Below are positions 9,976 to 19,255 of a stretch of 64,000 nt of DNA, piece after piece. Below the pieces are notes generated by a model. It was given only the letters and a program-made list of their open reading frames with translations. It made no database searches and was not told where the DNA came from. The stretch covers positions 186,001 to 250,000 of the forward strand of contig NZ_SMBO01000001.1 in the NCBI RefSeq assembly GCF_004342985.1. Reading direction: 5' to 3'. The DNA comes from Novosphingobium sp. PhB57. Its GTDB lineage: Bacteria > Pseudomonadota > Alphaproteobacteria > Sphingomonadales > Sphingomonadaceae. The position numbers were made by a program, and so were the translations under genes. The first letter of the stretch is position 1; each line of letters begins with the position of its first letter.

Positions 9976-11757
9976 CTAGGCCTTCTCAGGCTCTCGTAAC
10001 TGGCTCGACTTGAGCGCCGGCTTTTGGGAAAGCCCGCCCTGTTCCATGATCTGCTCGCGGAATTCGTCGCGCTTTTCGTGGATCGAGGCGATGACCGGAC
10101 CCATGGCCACGCCGATCTCGGTCAGCGCGGCTTCGGAGAGCTGCAGCGAACTTTCGAGCGTTTCGGGCACGGCATGCGTGGCACCGGCGCGGTAGAGCAC
10201 GGCGGCGTGTTCGGCATCCCGGGCACGGGCGATGATCGGCAGTTCGGGGAAATCGGCCCGCAGCTTGCGGACGATGCGCTGGGCGGTGACCGGCTCGTCC
10301 ATGGTCAGGATCACTGCCGCCGCGCCCGCCGCGCCGAAGCGCAGCATGGCGTCTCCCCGGCCGGCATCGCCGAAGGCGACCGTGTAGCCGTGGCGGCGCC
10401 CGTCGGTGACGAGATCGGTATTGCTGTCCACCGCCAGGTAGGGACGGCCGTGGCGTGCCAGCATGTCGGCGACGAGCCGGCCGACGCGGCCGAAGCCGAT
10501 GATGAGGACGCGGGGCTTGTCGGGCGCTTCGGCGGGCTGGTGCGGCGTTTCCACGCTGTCCACCTGCCGCGCCAGGACCTTGCCGATCATGGAGAGCAGC
10601 GGCGTCACCGTCAGCCCCAGCGCGGTGACGATCTGCCAGAACATCGCGGTGCCGGGCTGGATGAGCTGCGCGGCGCCCGCGGCGCTGAGCACGATCAAGG
10701 TGGTTTCCGAAGGGCTCGACATGAGGATGCCGGTCTCGGTCGCGGTGCCGCGCCGGGCGCCCATCATGCGCAGCAGCAGGCCGGTGACGGTGGACTTGAG
10801 CAGGATCACGCCGACGGTGGCGATCAGGATCGAGGCCAGGTTTTCCCACACGACGCGCAAGTCGATGCTCATGCCGATGGTGATCAGGAACACGCCGAGG
10901 GCAAGGCCCTTGAACGGCTCGATGATCTGCTCGACCTCGGTGTGATATTCGGTCTCGGCGATCAGCAGGCCGGCCACCAGCGCGCCGACGATGGGCGAGA
11001 GGCCGGTGGCGCCGGTCGCCAGCGAGGCCAGGATCACCACCAGCAGGCTGGCGGCCAGGAACAGCTCCGGGCTCTTGGTGCGCGCGGCCTGGGCGAAGAG
11101 TGGCGGCAGCAGGTAGCGGCCGAGCACCAGCAGGGCGGTGACCACCAGTGTTCCCCAGACGAGCGTGTGGACCAGTTCGTCCATGCCCGCGCCCTTGGCA
11201 TGGGGCGCCAACGCGCCGAGCAGGAAGATGATGGGGACGAGGGCGATATCCTCGAACAGCAGCATCGCCAGGGCGGCGCGGCCGACCGGGGTGGTGGTGT
11301 CCGTCATCTTCAGCACCAGCGCCGTGGAGGACAGCGCCAGCGCCAGTCCGAGCGCCATGGCACCCGAAAAGCCCTGTCCGATCGCGGCGAAGAAGAAGGT
11401 GAGGGCGCTGCCGGTCAGGATGAGTTCGAGCGAGCCCAGCCCGAAGACGAAGCGCCGCATGGCCCATAATCGGCCGAAGGACAGCTCCAGCCCGATCGAG
11501 AACAGCAGCAGGATGATGCCGAACTCGGCGAATATCTCCAGCCCGTCCGGGTCGGTTATGGTCACCCAGGACAGCCAGGGATGGTCGAAGACCAGCCGGC
11601 CGAGACCGAACGGACCGACCAGCAGGCCGACCAGGATGAACCCGATCACCGGGGTGATGCGGAATCGGTTGAAGACGGGAATCACGATGCCCGCGGCGCC
11701 CAGGATCACGAGCGCGTCGGACATGACGGGGGAAGAGAGTGCGTTGGTGCCGGCCAT
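9976..11757 (-). CDS. Monovalent cation:proton antiporter, CPA2/Kef family, with C-terminal RCK (TrkA-N) domain
   Basis: This 593-residue membrane protein has a CPA2 exchanger domain of about a dozen helices. Hallmarks are RITPVIGFILVGLLVGPFGL, EFGIILLLFSIGLELSF, ALSSTALVLKM and FEDIALVPIIFLLGAL. A cytoplasmic Rossmann domain follows (VLIIGFGRVGRLVADMLA, then DAGRGDAMLRFGAAGAAAVI), as in KefB/KefC. Such proteins exchange K+ or Na+ for H+ across the inner membrane, and the RCK domain gates them by nucleotide or glutathione adducts. The chosen ATG (11757) follows GCGGGAAC. A longer in-frame start at 11844 would add an unlikely hydrophilic tail overlapping the bamD promoter region. Ion specificity cannot be read from sequence. 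Confidence 0.88.
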   Translation of the reverse strand: MAGTNALSSPVMSDALVILGAAGIVIPVFNRFRITPVIGFILVGLLVGPFGLGRLVFDHPWLSWVTITDPDGLEIFAEFGIILLLFSIGLELSFGRLWAMRRFVFGLGSLELILTGSALTFFFAAIGQGFSGAMALGLALALSSTALVLKMTDTTTPVGRAALAMLLFEDIALVPIIFLLGALAPHAKGAGMDELVHTLVWGTLVVTALLVLGRYLLPPLFAQAARTKSPELFLAASLLVVILASLATGATGLSPIVGALVAGLLIAETEYHTEVEQIIEPFKGLALGVFLITIGMSIDLRVVWENLASILIATVGVILLKSTVTGLLLRMMGARRGTATETGILMSSPSETTLIVLSAAGAAQLIQPGTAMFWQIVTALGLTVTPLLSMIGKVLARQVDSVETPHQPAEAPDKPRVLIIGFGRVGRLVADMLARHGRPYLAVDSNTDLVTDGRRHGYTVAFGDAGRGDAMLRFGAAGAAAVILTMDEPVTAQRIVRKLRADFPELPIIARARDAEHAAVLYRAGATHAVPETLESSLQLSEAALTEIGVAMGPVIASIHEKRDEFREQIMEQGGLSQKPALKSSQLREPEKA

Positions 11758-11912
11758 GTTCCCGCGACTATGGCAGGGACGGCGCTCGGCACAACCGCCA
11801 AACCGCCCTGAATCCGAGTATTTCTGCGATTGACGCCGCTTCATGAGGGGCCGGGGTTGGACGGGGAGAGGATCGGCGCAACGCTCTTGTGCGTAACGTC
11901 CTGCAACTTCAC

Positions 11913-11941
11913 TTGGCGTTCAGCAAAGCGCTGGCTATAGA
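11913..11941 (+). promoter_or_regulatory. Predicted sigma-70-type promoter of bamD, placing the transcript start at the ATG
   Basis: TTGGCG (11913-11918), a 17-base spacer and TATAGA (11936-11941) give a good housekeeping-type promoter. A start 7-8 bases after the -10 would fall at 11948-11949, and the bamD ATG is at 11949. No Shine-Dalgarno sequence precedes the ATG. A leaderless mRNA is therefore likely; this is inference. Confidence 0.5.
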
Positions 11942-11948
11942 CCGGCGC

Positions 11949-12743
11949 ATGTTCGAACGTTCGCGCTTCAAGATCGCCCTCGCTGCCGCCGCTACCGGGG
12001 CGCTCGTATTGACTGCCGGATGTGCCGGACGCGGAGGCGGCAACAAGGATACTGCCTATGTCGCCCGCGACGTGGACACGCTCTACGCCGCCGCGCAGGA
12101 GCGCCTGAACCAGGGCCGCACCCGCCAGGCCGCCGCGCTGTTCGACGAAGTCGAGCGCCAGCACCCTTATTCCCCCTGGGCCCGCCGCGCCCAGTTGATG
12201 AGCGCCTTCAGCTATTACGCCTCGCGTGACTATACCAAGTCGATCCAGTCGGCGCAGCGCTTCCTCTCGATCCACCCGGGCAACAAGGACGCGCCTTACG
12301 CCTACTACCTGATCGCGATCTGCTACTACGAACAGATCAGCGACGTGACGCGCGACCAGAAGACCACCGAGCAGGCCAAGCAGGCCCTTACCGACGTGAT
12401 GCGCCGCTACCCCGGCACGTCCTACGCCTCGGACGCCAAGCTGAAGATCGACCTCGTGAACGATCACCTTGCGGGCAAGGAAATGACCATCGGCCGCGGC
12501 TACGAGGCCAGCGGCAAGTGGCTGGCGGCAACGCTGCGCTTCCGCAACGTGGTCGACAATTTCCAGACCACCAGCCACGCGCCCGAAGCGCTGTTCCGCC
12601 TGGTGGAAGGCTACCTCGCGCTCGGCGTTCCCGAGGAAGCGCAGAAGGCCGCCGCCGTGCTCGAACACAACTATCCCAGCAGCAAGTGGTACGAACGCGC
12701 CTACAAGCTGATGAACAAGAACGCGCCCAGCAACCTGACCTGA
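11949..12743 (+). CDS. bamD: Outer membrane protein assembly factor BamD (lipoprotein)
   Basis: This 264-residue lipoprotein has a short signal peptide ending in the lipobox LTAGC, with Cys25 as the acylated residue. TPR-type helices follow: DTLYAAAQERLNQGRTRQAAALFDEVERQHPYSPWARRAQLM, seen in pieces, then SIQSAQRFLSIHPGNKDAPYAYYLIAICYYEQI. This is the BamD/ComL pattern. BamD is an essential part of the BAM complex that inserts beta-barrel proteins into the outer membrane. The ATG at 11949 gives a compact signal peptide. An upstream in-frame ATG at 11889 would put 20 residues in front of it and lies within the promoter. recN follows on the same strand, a common pairing in alphaproteobacteria. 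Confidence 0.95.
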   Translation: MFERSRFKIALAAAATGALVLTAGCAGRGGGNKDTAYVARDVDTLYAAAQERLNQGRTRQAAALFDEVERQHPYSPWARRAQLMSAFSYYASRDYTKSIQSAQRFLSIHPGNKDAPYAYYLIAICYYEQISDVTRDQKTTEQAKQALTDVMRRYPGTSYASDAKLKIDLVNDHLAGKEMTIGRGYEASGKWLAATLRFRNVVDNFQTTSHAPEALFRLVEGYLALGVPEEAQKAAAVLEHNYPSSKWYERAYKLMNKNAPSNLT

Positions 12744-12856
12744 CGGTTGCCTCGGGGGTGCCCTTGCGGCATTCCCGAGAGGCCTGCCGTGCTTGCGCCG
12801 AGCCGGCAGGAAGGCGGGCGCACGAAGAGGCGTGACGGGCGGCACGGTTTTCGTTA

Positions 12857-12871
12857 GAACGGATCGCGAAC
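12857..12871 (+). promoter_or_regulatory. LexA (SOS) box abutting the recN start codon
   Basis: GAACGGATCGCGAAC is an exact GAAC-N7-GAAC, the reverse complement form of the alphaproteobacterial SOS box. It ends at 12871 and the recN ATG begins at 12872. LexA bound here would cover the transcription or translation start directly. Confidence 0.85.
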
Positions 12872-14536
12872 ATGCTGAACCGCCTCTCCATCCGCAACAT
12901 CGTGCTGATCGAAGCGCTCGACCTGGATTTCGCCAGGGGACTGGGCGTTCTCACCGGTGAGACCGGCGCGGGCAAGTCGATCCTGCTCGACGCGCTCGGC
13001 CTCGTCATCGGCAACCGCGCCGACAGCGGCCTCGTCCGCGCCGGCGAAGGCCGCGCCACGGTGACCGCCAGTTTCGAGTTTCCCCAGCTTCCCGCCCATG
13101 TCCGCGCCGTGCTCGACGATGCCGATATCGACATCGAGCCGGGCGAGCCGCTGATCCTCAAGCGCCAGCTCAAGGCCGACGGCGGCAGCCGCGCCTTCCT
13201 CAACGACCAGCCGGTGGGCGTCGCCCTGCTGCGCGAGATCGCGCCTGCGCTGGTGGAGATCCACGGCCAGCACGACGATCGCGGTCTCGTCAATTCCAAG
13301 GGCCACCGCGCGTTGCTCGACCGGTTCGCCGGGGGTGACGTGGCCGGAGTGGAAGCGGCCTGGAAGACCTGGCGCAGCGCCCAGAACGCGCTCGATGCCG
13401 CCCGTGCGCAAGTCGCCAAGGCGGCCGAGGACCAGGACCTCCTCCTGGCGCACCTGGCCGAGCTGGACGCTCTCTCGCCGCTGGAAGGCGAGGAGGAAGA
13501 ACTCGCCGAGGCGCGTGCCGGGATGCAGAAGGGCGAGAAGCTGTCCGACGATCTCGTGGCGCTGCAGCACCTGTGGACCGGCTCCGATTCGGCGCTGGCA
13601 ACCTTGCGCGGGGCATCGCGCCGGCTAGACCGCATCGCCGGGGAGCATCCGCTGCTGGCCGAGGCGCTGGAAGCGCTCGACCGCGCGGTGATCGAGGCCA
13701 GCGAAGCGGAAGACCGCCTGGACCACGCCGCCGAGGCCCTGGCTTTCGATCCCGACGAACTCGACCGCATCGAGACCCGCCTGTTCGACCTTCGCGCCGC
13801 CGCGCGCAAGCAGGGCTGCCAGGTGGATGACCTGCCGGAGAAGATGCGCGAGATGCGCAGCGCGCTCGATGCCATCGAGGGCGGGGAAGAACATGTCGCC
13901 GGGCTGGAACGCAGCGCGCAGAAGGCGGCGCTGGTCTACCGCGAGCAGGCCGAGGCGCTCCACGATCTTCGCCGTTCGGCCGCCAAGCGGCTCGACAAGG
14001 CCGTGGCCGCGGAGTTGGCGCCGCTCAAGCTCGATGCCGCGCGTTTCCAGACTTCGGTGATCCGCCTGCCCGAGGAGCGCTGGGGCGCGCAGGGCATGGA
14101 TGCGGTGGAATTCCTCATCAGCACCAACCCGGGTGCCGACTTCGCGCCGCTCGCCAAGATCGCCTCGGGCGGCGAGCTTTCGCGCTTCATCCTCGCACTC
14201 AAGGTGGCGCTGGCGGAAGAGGGCGGTGCGGCCACGGTGATCTTCGACGAGATCGACCGGGGCGTGGGCGGTGCGGTGGCCAGCGCGATCGGCGAGCGTC
14301 TGGCGCGGCTCGCCTCGGAAGGGCAGCTCCTGGCCGTCACTCACAGCCCGCAAGTCGCGGCGCGGGGGCGGCGGCACTACATGATCGCCAAATCCAGCGA
14401 GGGCACCGTGACGCGCACTTCGGTGGCGCTGCTGGACGAGGGCGAGCGCAAGGAAGAGATCGCGCGGATGCTCTCCGGCGCGGAAGTGACGGCAGAGGCG
14501 CGGGCGCAGGCGGATCGGTTGCTGGAAGGCGTTTGA
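12872..14536 (+). CDS. recN: DNA repair protein RecN (SMC-like ATPase)
   Basis: This 554-residue protein begins MLNRLSIRNIVLIEALDL and has the Walker A motif GETGAGKSILLDALGL. Two long helical stretches are rich in Ala/Glu/Leu (about 155-365), which would form the coiled-coil arm. The ABC signature SGGELSRFILALK and Walker B VIFDEIDRGVGG follow, then LAVTHSPQVAARG. RecN acts early in double-strand-break repair. The SOS box directly before the ATG predicts strong LexA control. bamD lies 128 bases upstream, with no gene between. Confidence 0.97.
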   Translation: MLNRLSIRNIVLIEALDLDFARGLGVLTGETGAGKSILLDALGLVIGNRADSGLVRAGEGRATVTASFEFPQLPAHVRAVLDDADIDIEPGEPLILKRQLKADGGSRAFLNDQPVGVALLREIAPALVEIHGQHDDRGLVNSKGHRALLDRFAGGDVAGVEAAWKTWRSAQNALDAARAQVAKAAEDQDLLLAHLAELDALSPLEGEEEELAEARAGMQKGEKLSDDLVALQHLWTGSDSALATLRGASRRLDRIAGEHPLLAEALEALDRAVIEASEAEDRLDHAAEALAFDPDELDRIETRLFDLRAAARKQGCQVDDLPEKMREMRSALDAIEGGEEHVAGLERSAQKAALVYREQAEALHDLRRSAAKRLDKAVAAELAPLKLDAARFQTSVIRLPEERWGAQGMDAVEFLISTNPGADFAPLAKIASGGELSRFILALKVALAEEGGAATVIFDEIDRGVGGAVASAIGERLARLASEGQLLAVTHSPQVAARGRRHYMIAKSSEGTVTRTSVALLDEGERKEEIARMLSGAEVTAEARAQADRLLEGV

Positions 14537-14549
14537 AGAGAGGGAAGAC

Positions 14550-14568
14550 CCGGGGGATGATCCCCCGG
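14550..14568 (+). terminator. Hairpin downstream of recN (terminator-like, no T-run)
   Basis: CCGGGGGAT (14550-14558) and ATCCCCCGG (14560-14568) form a perfect 9-bp inverted repeat 14 bases past the recN stop. No T-run follows, so this may be a stabilising or Rho-assisted structure. The rest of the 250-base gap to the next gene shows nothing I can name. Confidence 0.4.
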
Positions 14569-14790
14569 ACCCTCGGAATGTCAGCCTCGCGCGCTGCCTG
14601 CCCGTGGTGCGCTCCTTGCGGCGGAGCCATCAAGTCTTCTGACGCAGCCGTGGGCGCCAGACGGATAGGCTGGACATGACTTCGACATTCCCGGGGGCGC
14701 AGGGGGCATTGCTCCCCTGCTTCTGCCTTTTCTTCCCGGGACAGGAAGCCTAGGGTCCGCCCCGACAAATCCCACCATACGGACCCGATC

Positions 14791-16443
14791 ATGCCCAAAT
14801 TCCTCCTCGCCCCCGCGCTTCTCGCTGCGACCAGCCTCGTTTCGGTACCGGTCCTCGCGGCCGAGCCGGCCTACGATCTTGCCGCGCAGAAGGCGAAGCT
14901 GGCGACGATCCCGATGGAGGTGGACACGAAGTTCCTTTCTGCCGAGGAGCGGGACGTGGTGAACCTGCTCATCAAGGCGTCCGACCTGATGAGCGCGGTC
15001 TACCTGCGCCAGCGTTATGCCGAGAATCCGCAGGTCCGCGGCGCGATCTCGATGAACCGCCGGGCCGACCGGGACTTGCTGGTGGAAATGTTCGACCGCA
15101 ATTTCGGTCCCTGGGACGAACTGGCCGACCTGCATCCGTTCTGGGGCACGACGCCGATGCCGGAAGGCGCCGGCTTCTATCCCGAAGACCTGACGCGCGC
15201 CGATTTCGAGGCCTATCTGACGGCCCATCCCGAGCAGAAGGCGGCGCTGACCAGCCCTTATACGGTGGTTCGCCGTGACGGCGCGAAGCTGGTCGCGGTG
15301 CCCTATTCGGTGGCCTACAAGGAGTGGCTGGAGCCGGCGGCGCAGCTTCTCGACCAGGCGGCGGCGCGGACCAGCAATGCCAGCCTCAAGACGTTCCTCT
15401 CGCTGCGCGCCAAGGCCTTCCGCACGGATGACTACTATGCCAGCGAACTGGCCTGGATGGACCTGAAGGACACGCCGATCGAAGTCGCTATCGGGCCTTA
15501 CGAGGTCTATACCGATCGGCTGATGGGTGCAAAAACCTCGTTCGAGAGCTTCGTGACGCTGAAGGACCCGGAGGAATCGGCCTCGCTCGCCAAGTACAAG
15601 AACTACTTGCGCGACATGGAGGCGAACCTGCCGATCGCGGAGGAATACAAGAACTTCCAGCGCGGTTTCGAAAGCCCGATCGCCGTGGCCGAGCAGATCC
15701 GCGGCGGCGGAGACAACGTGCCGGGGCCGCAGACGGTGGCCTTCAACCTCCCCAACGACGAGCGCGTGCGCGAGGCCAAGGGTGCGAAGAAGGTGATCCT
15801 GTCCAACGTGCTGGGCGCCAAGTTCGAGCGCATCCTGAAGCCGATGGGCGCGCTCGTGCTGGTGCCGGCACAGGCGGGCCTGGTCGACCGCAAGTACATG
15901 CAGCTGGAAACGCTGTTCCACGAATTGTCGCACAGCCTGGGGCCGGGCACGATCGTCGTGAATGGGCAGACCACCACGGTCGACAAGGCGCTCAAGGAGC
16001 AGAACTCGGCGATCGAGGAAGCCAAGGCCGACGTCGCGGGGGTCTGGGACATCCTGCTGATGATGAAGAAGGGCGAAATTCCCGCCGCCGAACGGCCGCA
16101 GCTGTTCGCCACTTATGTCGCCGGGATCTTCCGCGCGGTGCGTTTCGGCGCGGTGGAGGCGCATGGCAAGGGCGCGGCGCTTCAGTACGGCTATTTGCGC
16201 GCCAAGGGTGCCTTCACTTACGACGCGGCGACGAAGCGCTACACGTTTGACGACGCGAAGATGGAAGCCGGCCTGCGCGACCTCCTGCACGACATGCTGA
16301 TGCTCCAGGCCAAGGGCGACTACGAGGGCACCAAGGCCTTCATGGCGTGCTGGGCGAAGCTGGACCCGCAGGCCGAAGCGGTGATCGCCAGCATGGACGA
16401 ACTGCCCGTGGACATCCGCCCCGTCTACCCGGACGGGGTTTGA
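14791..16443 (+). CDS. Exported dipeptidyl-peptidase III-like (M49-related) zinc peptidase
   Basis: The 550-residue protein has a signal peptide (to about residue 23, VPVLAAEP) and so acts in the periplasm or outside. The zinc site reads H377-E-L-S-H381 followed by SLGPG. A second motif, E409-E-A-K-A-D414, lies 28 residues later. This two-motif arrangement is that of family M49 (dipeptidyl peptidase III). Classical DPP III has a longer six-residue HELLGH; the five-residue HExxH here is the form of the bacterial M49-like group. Substrate is unknown, probably small peptides. The stop is followed by repeated copies of the gene's 3' end. Confidence 0.8.
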   Translation: MPKFLLAPALLAATSLVSVPVLAAEPAYDLAAQKAKLATIPMEVDTKFLSAEERDVVNLLIKASDLMSAVYLRQRYAENPQVRGAISMNRRADRDLLVEMFDRNFGPWDELADLHPFWGTTPMPEGAGFYPEDLTRADFEAYLTAHPEQKAALTSPYTVVRRDGAKLVAVPYSVAYKEWLEPAAQLLDQAAARTSNASLKTFLSLRAKAFRTDDYYASELAWMDLKDTPIEVAIGPYEVYTDRLMGAKTSFESFVTLKDPEESASLAKYKNYLRDMEANLPIAEEYKNFQRGFESPIAVAEQIRGGGDNVPGPQTVAFNLPNDERVREAKGAKKVILSNVLGAKFERILKPMGALVLVPAQAGLVDRKYMQLETLFHELSHSLGPGTIVVNGQTTTVDKALKEQNSAIEEAKADVAGVWDILLMMKKGEIPAAERPQLFATYVAGIFRAVRFGAVEAHGKGAALQYGYLRAKGAFTYDAATKRYTFDDAKMEAGLRDLLHDMLMLQAKGDYEGTKAFMACWAKLDPQAEAVIASMDELPVDIRPVYPDGV

Positions 16444-16490
16444 GCACGTTTATCCCGACGGGGTTTGAGTATCCATCCTGACGGGGTCTG
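16423..16490 (+). repeat. 25-bp tandem repeat copying the 3' end and stop of the M49-like gene
   Basis: Unit 1 (16423-16447) contains the last codons and the TGA: TACCCGGACGGGGTTTGAG. Unit 2 (16448-16472) repeats it as TATCCCGACGGGGTTTGAG. A third, diverged unit reads CATCCTGACGGGGTCTGG. The period is about 25 bases, so the copied stop falls in another frame. Confidence 0.85.
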
Positions 16491-16494
16491 GCCC

Positions 16495-17469
16495 TCAGGG
16501 GCGCATGACGACGTGCCCGAACGGCCGCCCGCCGAGGATGAATTCATAGGCCTCGGCGGCCTCGCAGAGCGCGAATTCGTGCTCGATCGGCAATAGCAGG
16601 TCGCCGCCGGCGATGCGCTCCAGCATCCTCGCCACCTGGGCGTGGACTTCGGGATCGCGCATCGGGGCGGCGGGCATGATCGTCAGGCGATGGAGTTCCG
16701 GCGCCGCGCCGTCCATGCCGTAGCCGATGTCGGTCAACATCCCGGTGGCCGAAAGCGCCGCATAGCGGCCGCCCGGTACGACCAGCCGCGCGAGCTGTGC
16801 AAAGCGCTCGCCCGCGCTGACGTCGAATACGAAATCCACGCCGCGGCCCCCGGTCAGTTCCAGGCATCCGGCGATCACGTCGTCCCGGCCCGCGCTGAGC
16901 ATGTCGACCAGGCCGATCTTGCGCAGGCGTTCGTGGCAGAACGGATCGCGGGCGATGCCGATCACCCGCGCGCCGGCCGCCAGCGCCAGTTGCAGGGCGA
17001 TGATGCCCAGGCTGCTGGTGACGTGGTTGATGAGGATCGTCTCGCCGGCCTGCAACCGGCCGCGTGCATTCAGCGTGTCATGCGTGGCGGCCAGGGTGAA
17101 GGGCGCGGCGGCGCCGATGCCCGGGTCCAGCCCGTCCGGCAAGTGCCAGGTCGAGGCTTCGGGAGCGGCGAAGAGTTCGGCATGGCTGCCGCAGCCGTGA
17201 TAGGCCACCACGCGGTCCCCGACGCTGAAGCGGCTGACTTCGGCGCCGACGGCCACGATCGTGCCGCTCGCCTGGCAGCCGACGACGCCGCAGCCGGGAA
17301 CCTCGATGAGCCCGCGGCGGTAGAGCGCCAGCTTGACGAGATCGATGGCTTCGATGGAAACGAGTTCGACGCGGATAAGGACCATGTCCGCCGCGACGTC
17401 CGGATCGGGTGCTTCCCCGAACGTGAGCAAGGGGCTGCCTCCGTGGCCGGAGCAAAGTACTGCCTGCAA
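16495..17469 (-). CDS. Zinc-type alcohol dehydrogenase / quinone oxidoreductase-like (MDR superfamily) enzyme
   Basis: The 324-residue protein follows the MDR plan. A GroES-like N-terminal half contains GCGVVGCQASGTIVAVGAEV and FSVGDRVVAY. The Rossmann domain has INHVTSSLGIIALQLALAAGARVIGIA, and GGRGVDFVFDVSAG follows. The catalytic-zinc Cys/His set of true alcohol dehydrogenases is not evident, and the pattern is closer to NADPH:quinone reductases. The substrate is unknown. It is transcribed alone, and the 140 bases upstream hold an AT-rich stretch that probably includes its promoter. Confidence 0.75.
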   Translation of the reverse strand: MQAVLCSGHGGSPLLTFGEAPDPDVAADMVLIRVELVSIEAIDLVKLALYRRGLIEVPGCGVVGCQASGTIVAVGAEVSRFSVGDRVVAYHGCGSHAELFAAPEASTWHLPDGLDPGIGAAAPFTLAATHDTLNARGRLQAGETILINHVTSSLGIIALQLALAAGARVIGIARDPFCHERLRKIGLVDMLSAGRDDVIAGCLELTGGRGVDFVFDVSAGERFAQLARLVVPGGRYAALSATGMLTDIGYGMDGAAPELHRLTIMPAAPMRDPEVHAQVARMLERIAGGDLLLPIEHEFALCEAAEAYEFILGGRPFGHVVMRP

Positions 17470-17609
17470 GCGATCCCCGTGTTCTTCTGGTTGCGTTAGG
17501 TTCGTCAGACAACTCTGTATAAAATCGTTTGCACGTCAAGGGCGTCGTAAAGTGAAACCGTCCCTTTCTGGCGCAAATCCCCCCGGATCCGTCCAGAATC
17601 GAGACGCTG

Positions 17610-19148
17610 TCAGGGCCTGGGGGTATGGCCTTGCGGGCGCAGCACGATTGAAGCGGTGCCTTGGGCGGACACGGGCAGGTATAGCCCCTTGCCGCTGGCC
17701 TGGATCCGGCCGGTGCGGGCCTGGCGGACTTGCGCGCGGATCATGAAATCCCCTTCGCGCTTGTCGTCGATGGCGCGGGCGATCTTGCCGAGAAGTTCCT
17801 GGTAGTCGTGCTCGAAGTTCTGGCCGAGGGCGAGCGCCAGCGTGGCCGACATGCCGGGGGCATTGGCGATCCGCAGCAACAGGTCTCCGCCCACGGCGTC
17901 GGTGGTGCCGCTGACGTGGAAGTCGGCGAAGTCCACCTTGCGCGAATTCTCGGCGTTAACCGGGGTGGCGGTCATCCAGACGGTGCCGTGCGCGGGCTTC
18001 ATGCGGCCGGCCTTGTCGCGCGCGCTGAACGTGACGCCCACGGCAATGCGCCCGCCGTTGGTGCCGTAGATCGTCGCCTTCTGGAAATCCGCGATAAGTG
18101 GGCCGAGGTGCGGCACGTCGAAAGGCCGCTGGGCGCGCTTGCGCAGTGCGCGCATCAGCACCGGCTCCAGTTGGCGATAGTCGGCAATGACGGGAATGAA
18201 GAAGGCCAGCTTGCCGGCCTCGTCTTCCAGCGGCCGCACCGGGGGCAGGGGCTTCGGCGTGGGGTCTGTCGGCCGGTCGCCGATGAACGTCTCCGTCCGT
18301 GTCTTGAGGCCGAGCCGCAGCAGCAGGCGATTGCCCTGGAGTTCGTAGCCGCCGTACTGCAGTTCCTCGGGCGTTACCCGCATCCATACGGGCGGATTCT
18401 TCTCGTTCAGCAGCAGTGAGGTGAAGGCAGAGGCCCAGGCGCGCTCGATCTGGGGGCGCAGTTCCAGACGGGCCAGGTGGCCGGGCAGGGTGCGCTCCAG
18501 CCGGGCGATCACCGGCTTGAGCTTGCTGTCCGCCTGATCGGTGAATTCGATGCGCTGGCCCAGGAAATCGAGGTGGGGTGCGTTCGTCCAGTCATAGCGG
18601 ATGTCCACGGTGCCGCGCGGCGTCCAGTCCGATCCCAGCTTTAGCCGGATCGTGGCATGGGCATTGGCATCGGCCGTAGCGGTCTCGCGCTTGAGCACGC
18701 CGCCGATGTCCTCGGCCCGCACCACGGCATGAAGCGGCATGCTGAGCAGGATGTCGCGTCCCTTGCCCGTCATGCGCAGCGGCCCGCGGTTCACTTCGCC
18801 GACGATGCGGCACTTGATCGTGGGCGTCTTGATCTTGACGAAGACCACTTTCACCCGCTTCGAGGGCACGCAGGGCGTTTCGGGGCGGTCGATCGACCAG
18901 AGCCGGCGGGGGATTTCCTTTTCCAGCGCGGCGGCAAGCCCGGTGACGTCGGCGTGGATCGGTACGGTGATGAGCGAGGCCTGAGGCTCGATGGTGATCG
19001 CATCGTTGGCCCGGGGCGGCGGCTTGTCATCCATGCCGCGCTTGCAGCCCGCCAGCGCGAGCGGCAGGCAGAGGGCAAGCGTCATGGCTCGCACGATCGG
19101 CGTTAGCGTGGTCGCACCGCCCGCTGTGCAGGCTCTTCCTGTCCTCAT
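17610..19148 (-). CDS. DUF4403 family lipoprotein
   Basis: This protein of up to 512 residues has a lipobox (LALAGC) near residue 34 and then a long soluble region. SLITVPIHADVTGLAAALEKEIP and the paired tandem lipid-binding-like repeats are typical of DUF4403. That family is predicted to resemble BPI/TULIP-like proteins, with function unproven. The start is uncertain: the ATG at 19148 gives an N-region with Arg residues, a GTG at 19094 or ATG at 19085 gives a shorter signal peptide, and none has a clear ribosome site. It probably sits at the periplasmic face of a membrane. Confidence 0.75.
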   Translation of the reverse strand: MRTGRACTAGGATTLTPIVRAMTLALCLPLALAGCKRGMDDKPPPRANDAITIEPQASLITVPIHADVTGLAAALEKEIPRRLWSIDRPETPCVPSKRVKVVFVKIKTPTIKCRIVGEVNRGPLRMTGKGRDILLSMPLHAVVRAEDIGGVLKRETATADANAHATIRLKLGSDWTPRGTVDIRYDWTNAPHLDFLGQRIEFTDQADSKLKPVIARLERTLPGHLARLELRPQIERAWASAFTSLLLNEKNPPVWMRVTPEELQYGGYELQGNRLLLRLGLKTRTETFIGDRPTDPTPKPLPPVRPLEDEAGKLAFFIPVIADYRQLEPVLMRALRKRAQRPFDVPHLGPLIADFQKATIYGTNGGRIAVGVTFSARDKAGRMKPAHGTVWMTATPVNAENSRKVDFADFHVSGTTDAVGGDLLLRIANAPGMSATLALALGQNFEHDYQELLGKIARAIDDKREGDFMIRAQVRQARTGRIQASGKGLYLPVSAQGTASIVLRPQGHTPRP

Positions 19149-19255
19149 CGCGTGGATGCCCCGGATATGTCCCCTTGGACTGGGACAATACCCGAGACAT
19201 GGCGTGGTTCCAATCGGTACCGGGCGCGGCGCTTTCGCGCGTCGGGGTCAGCGGA

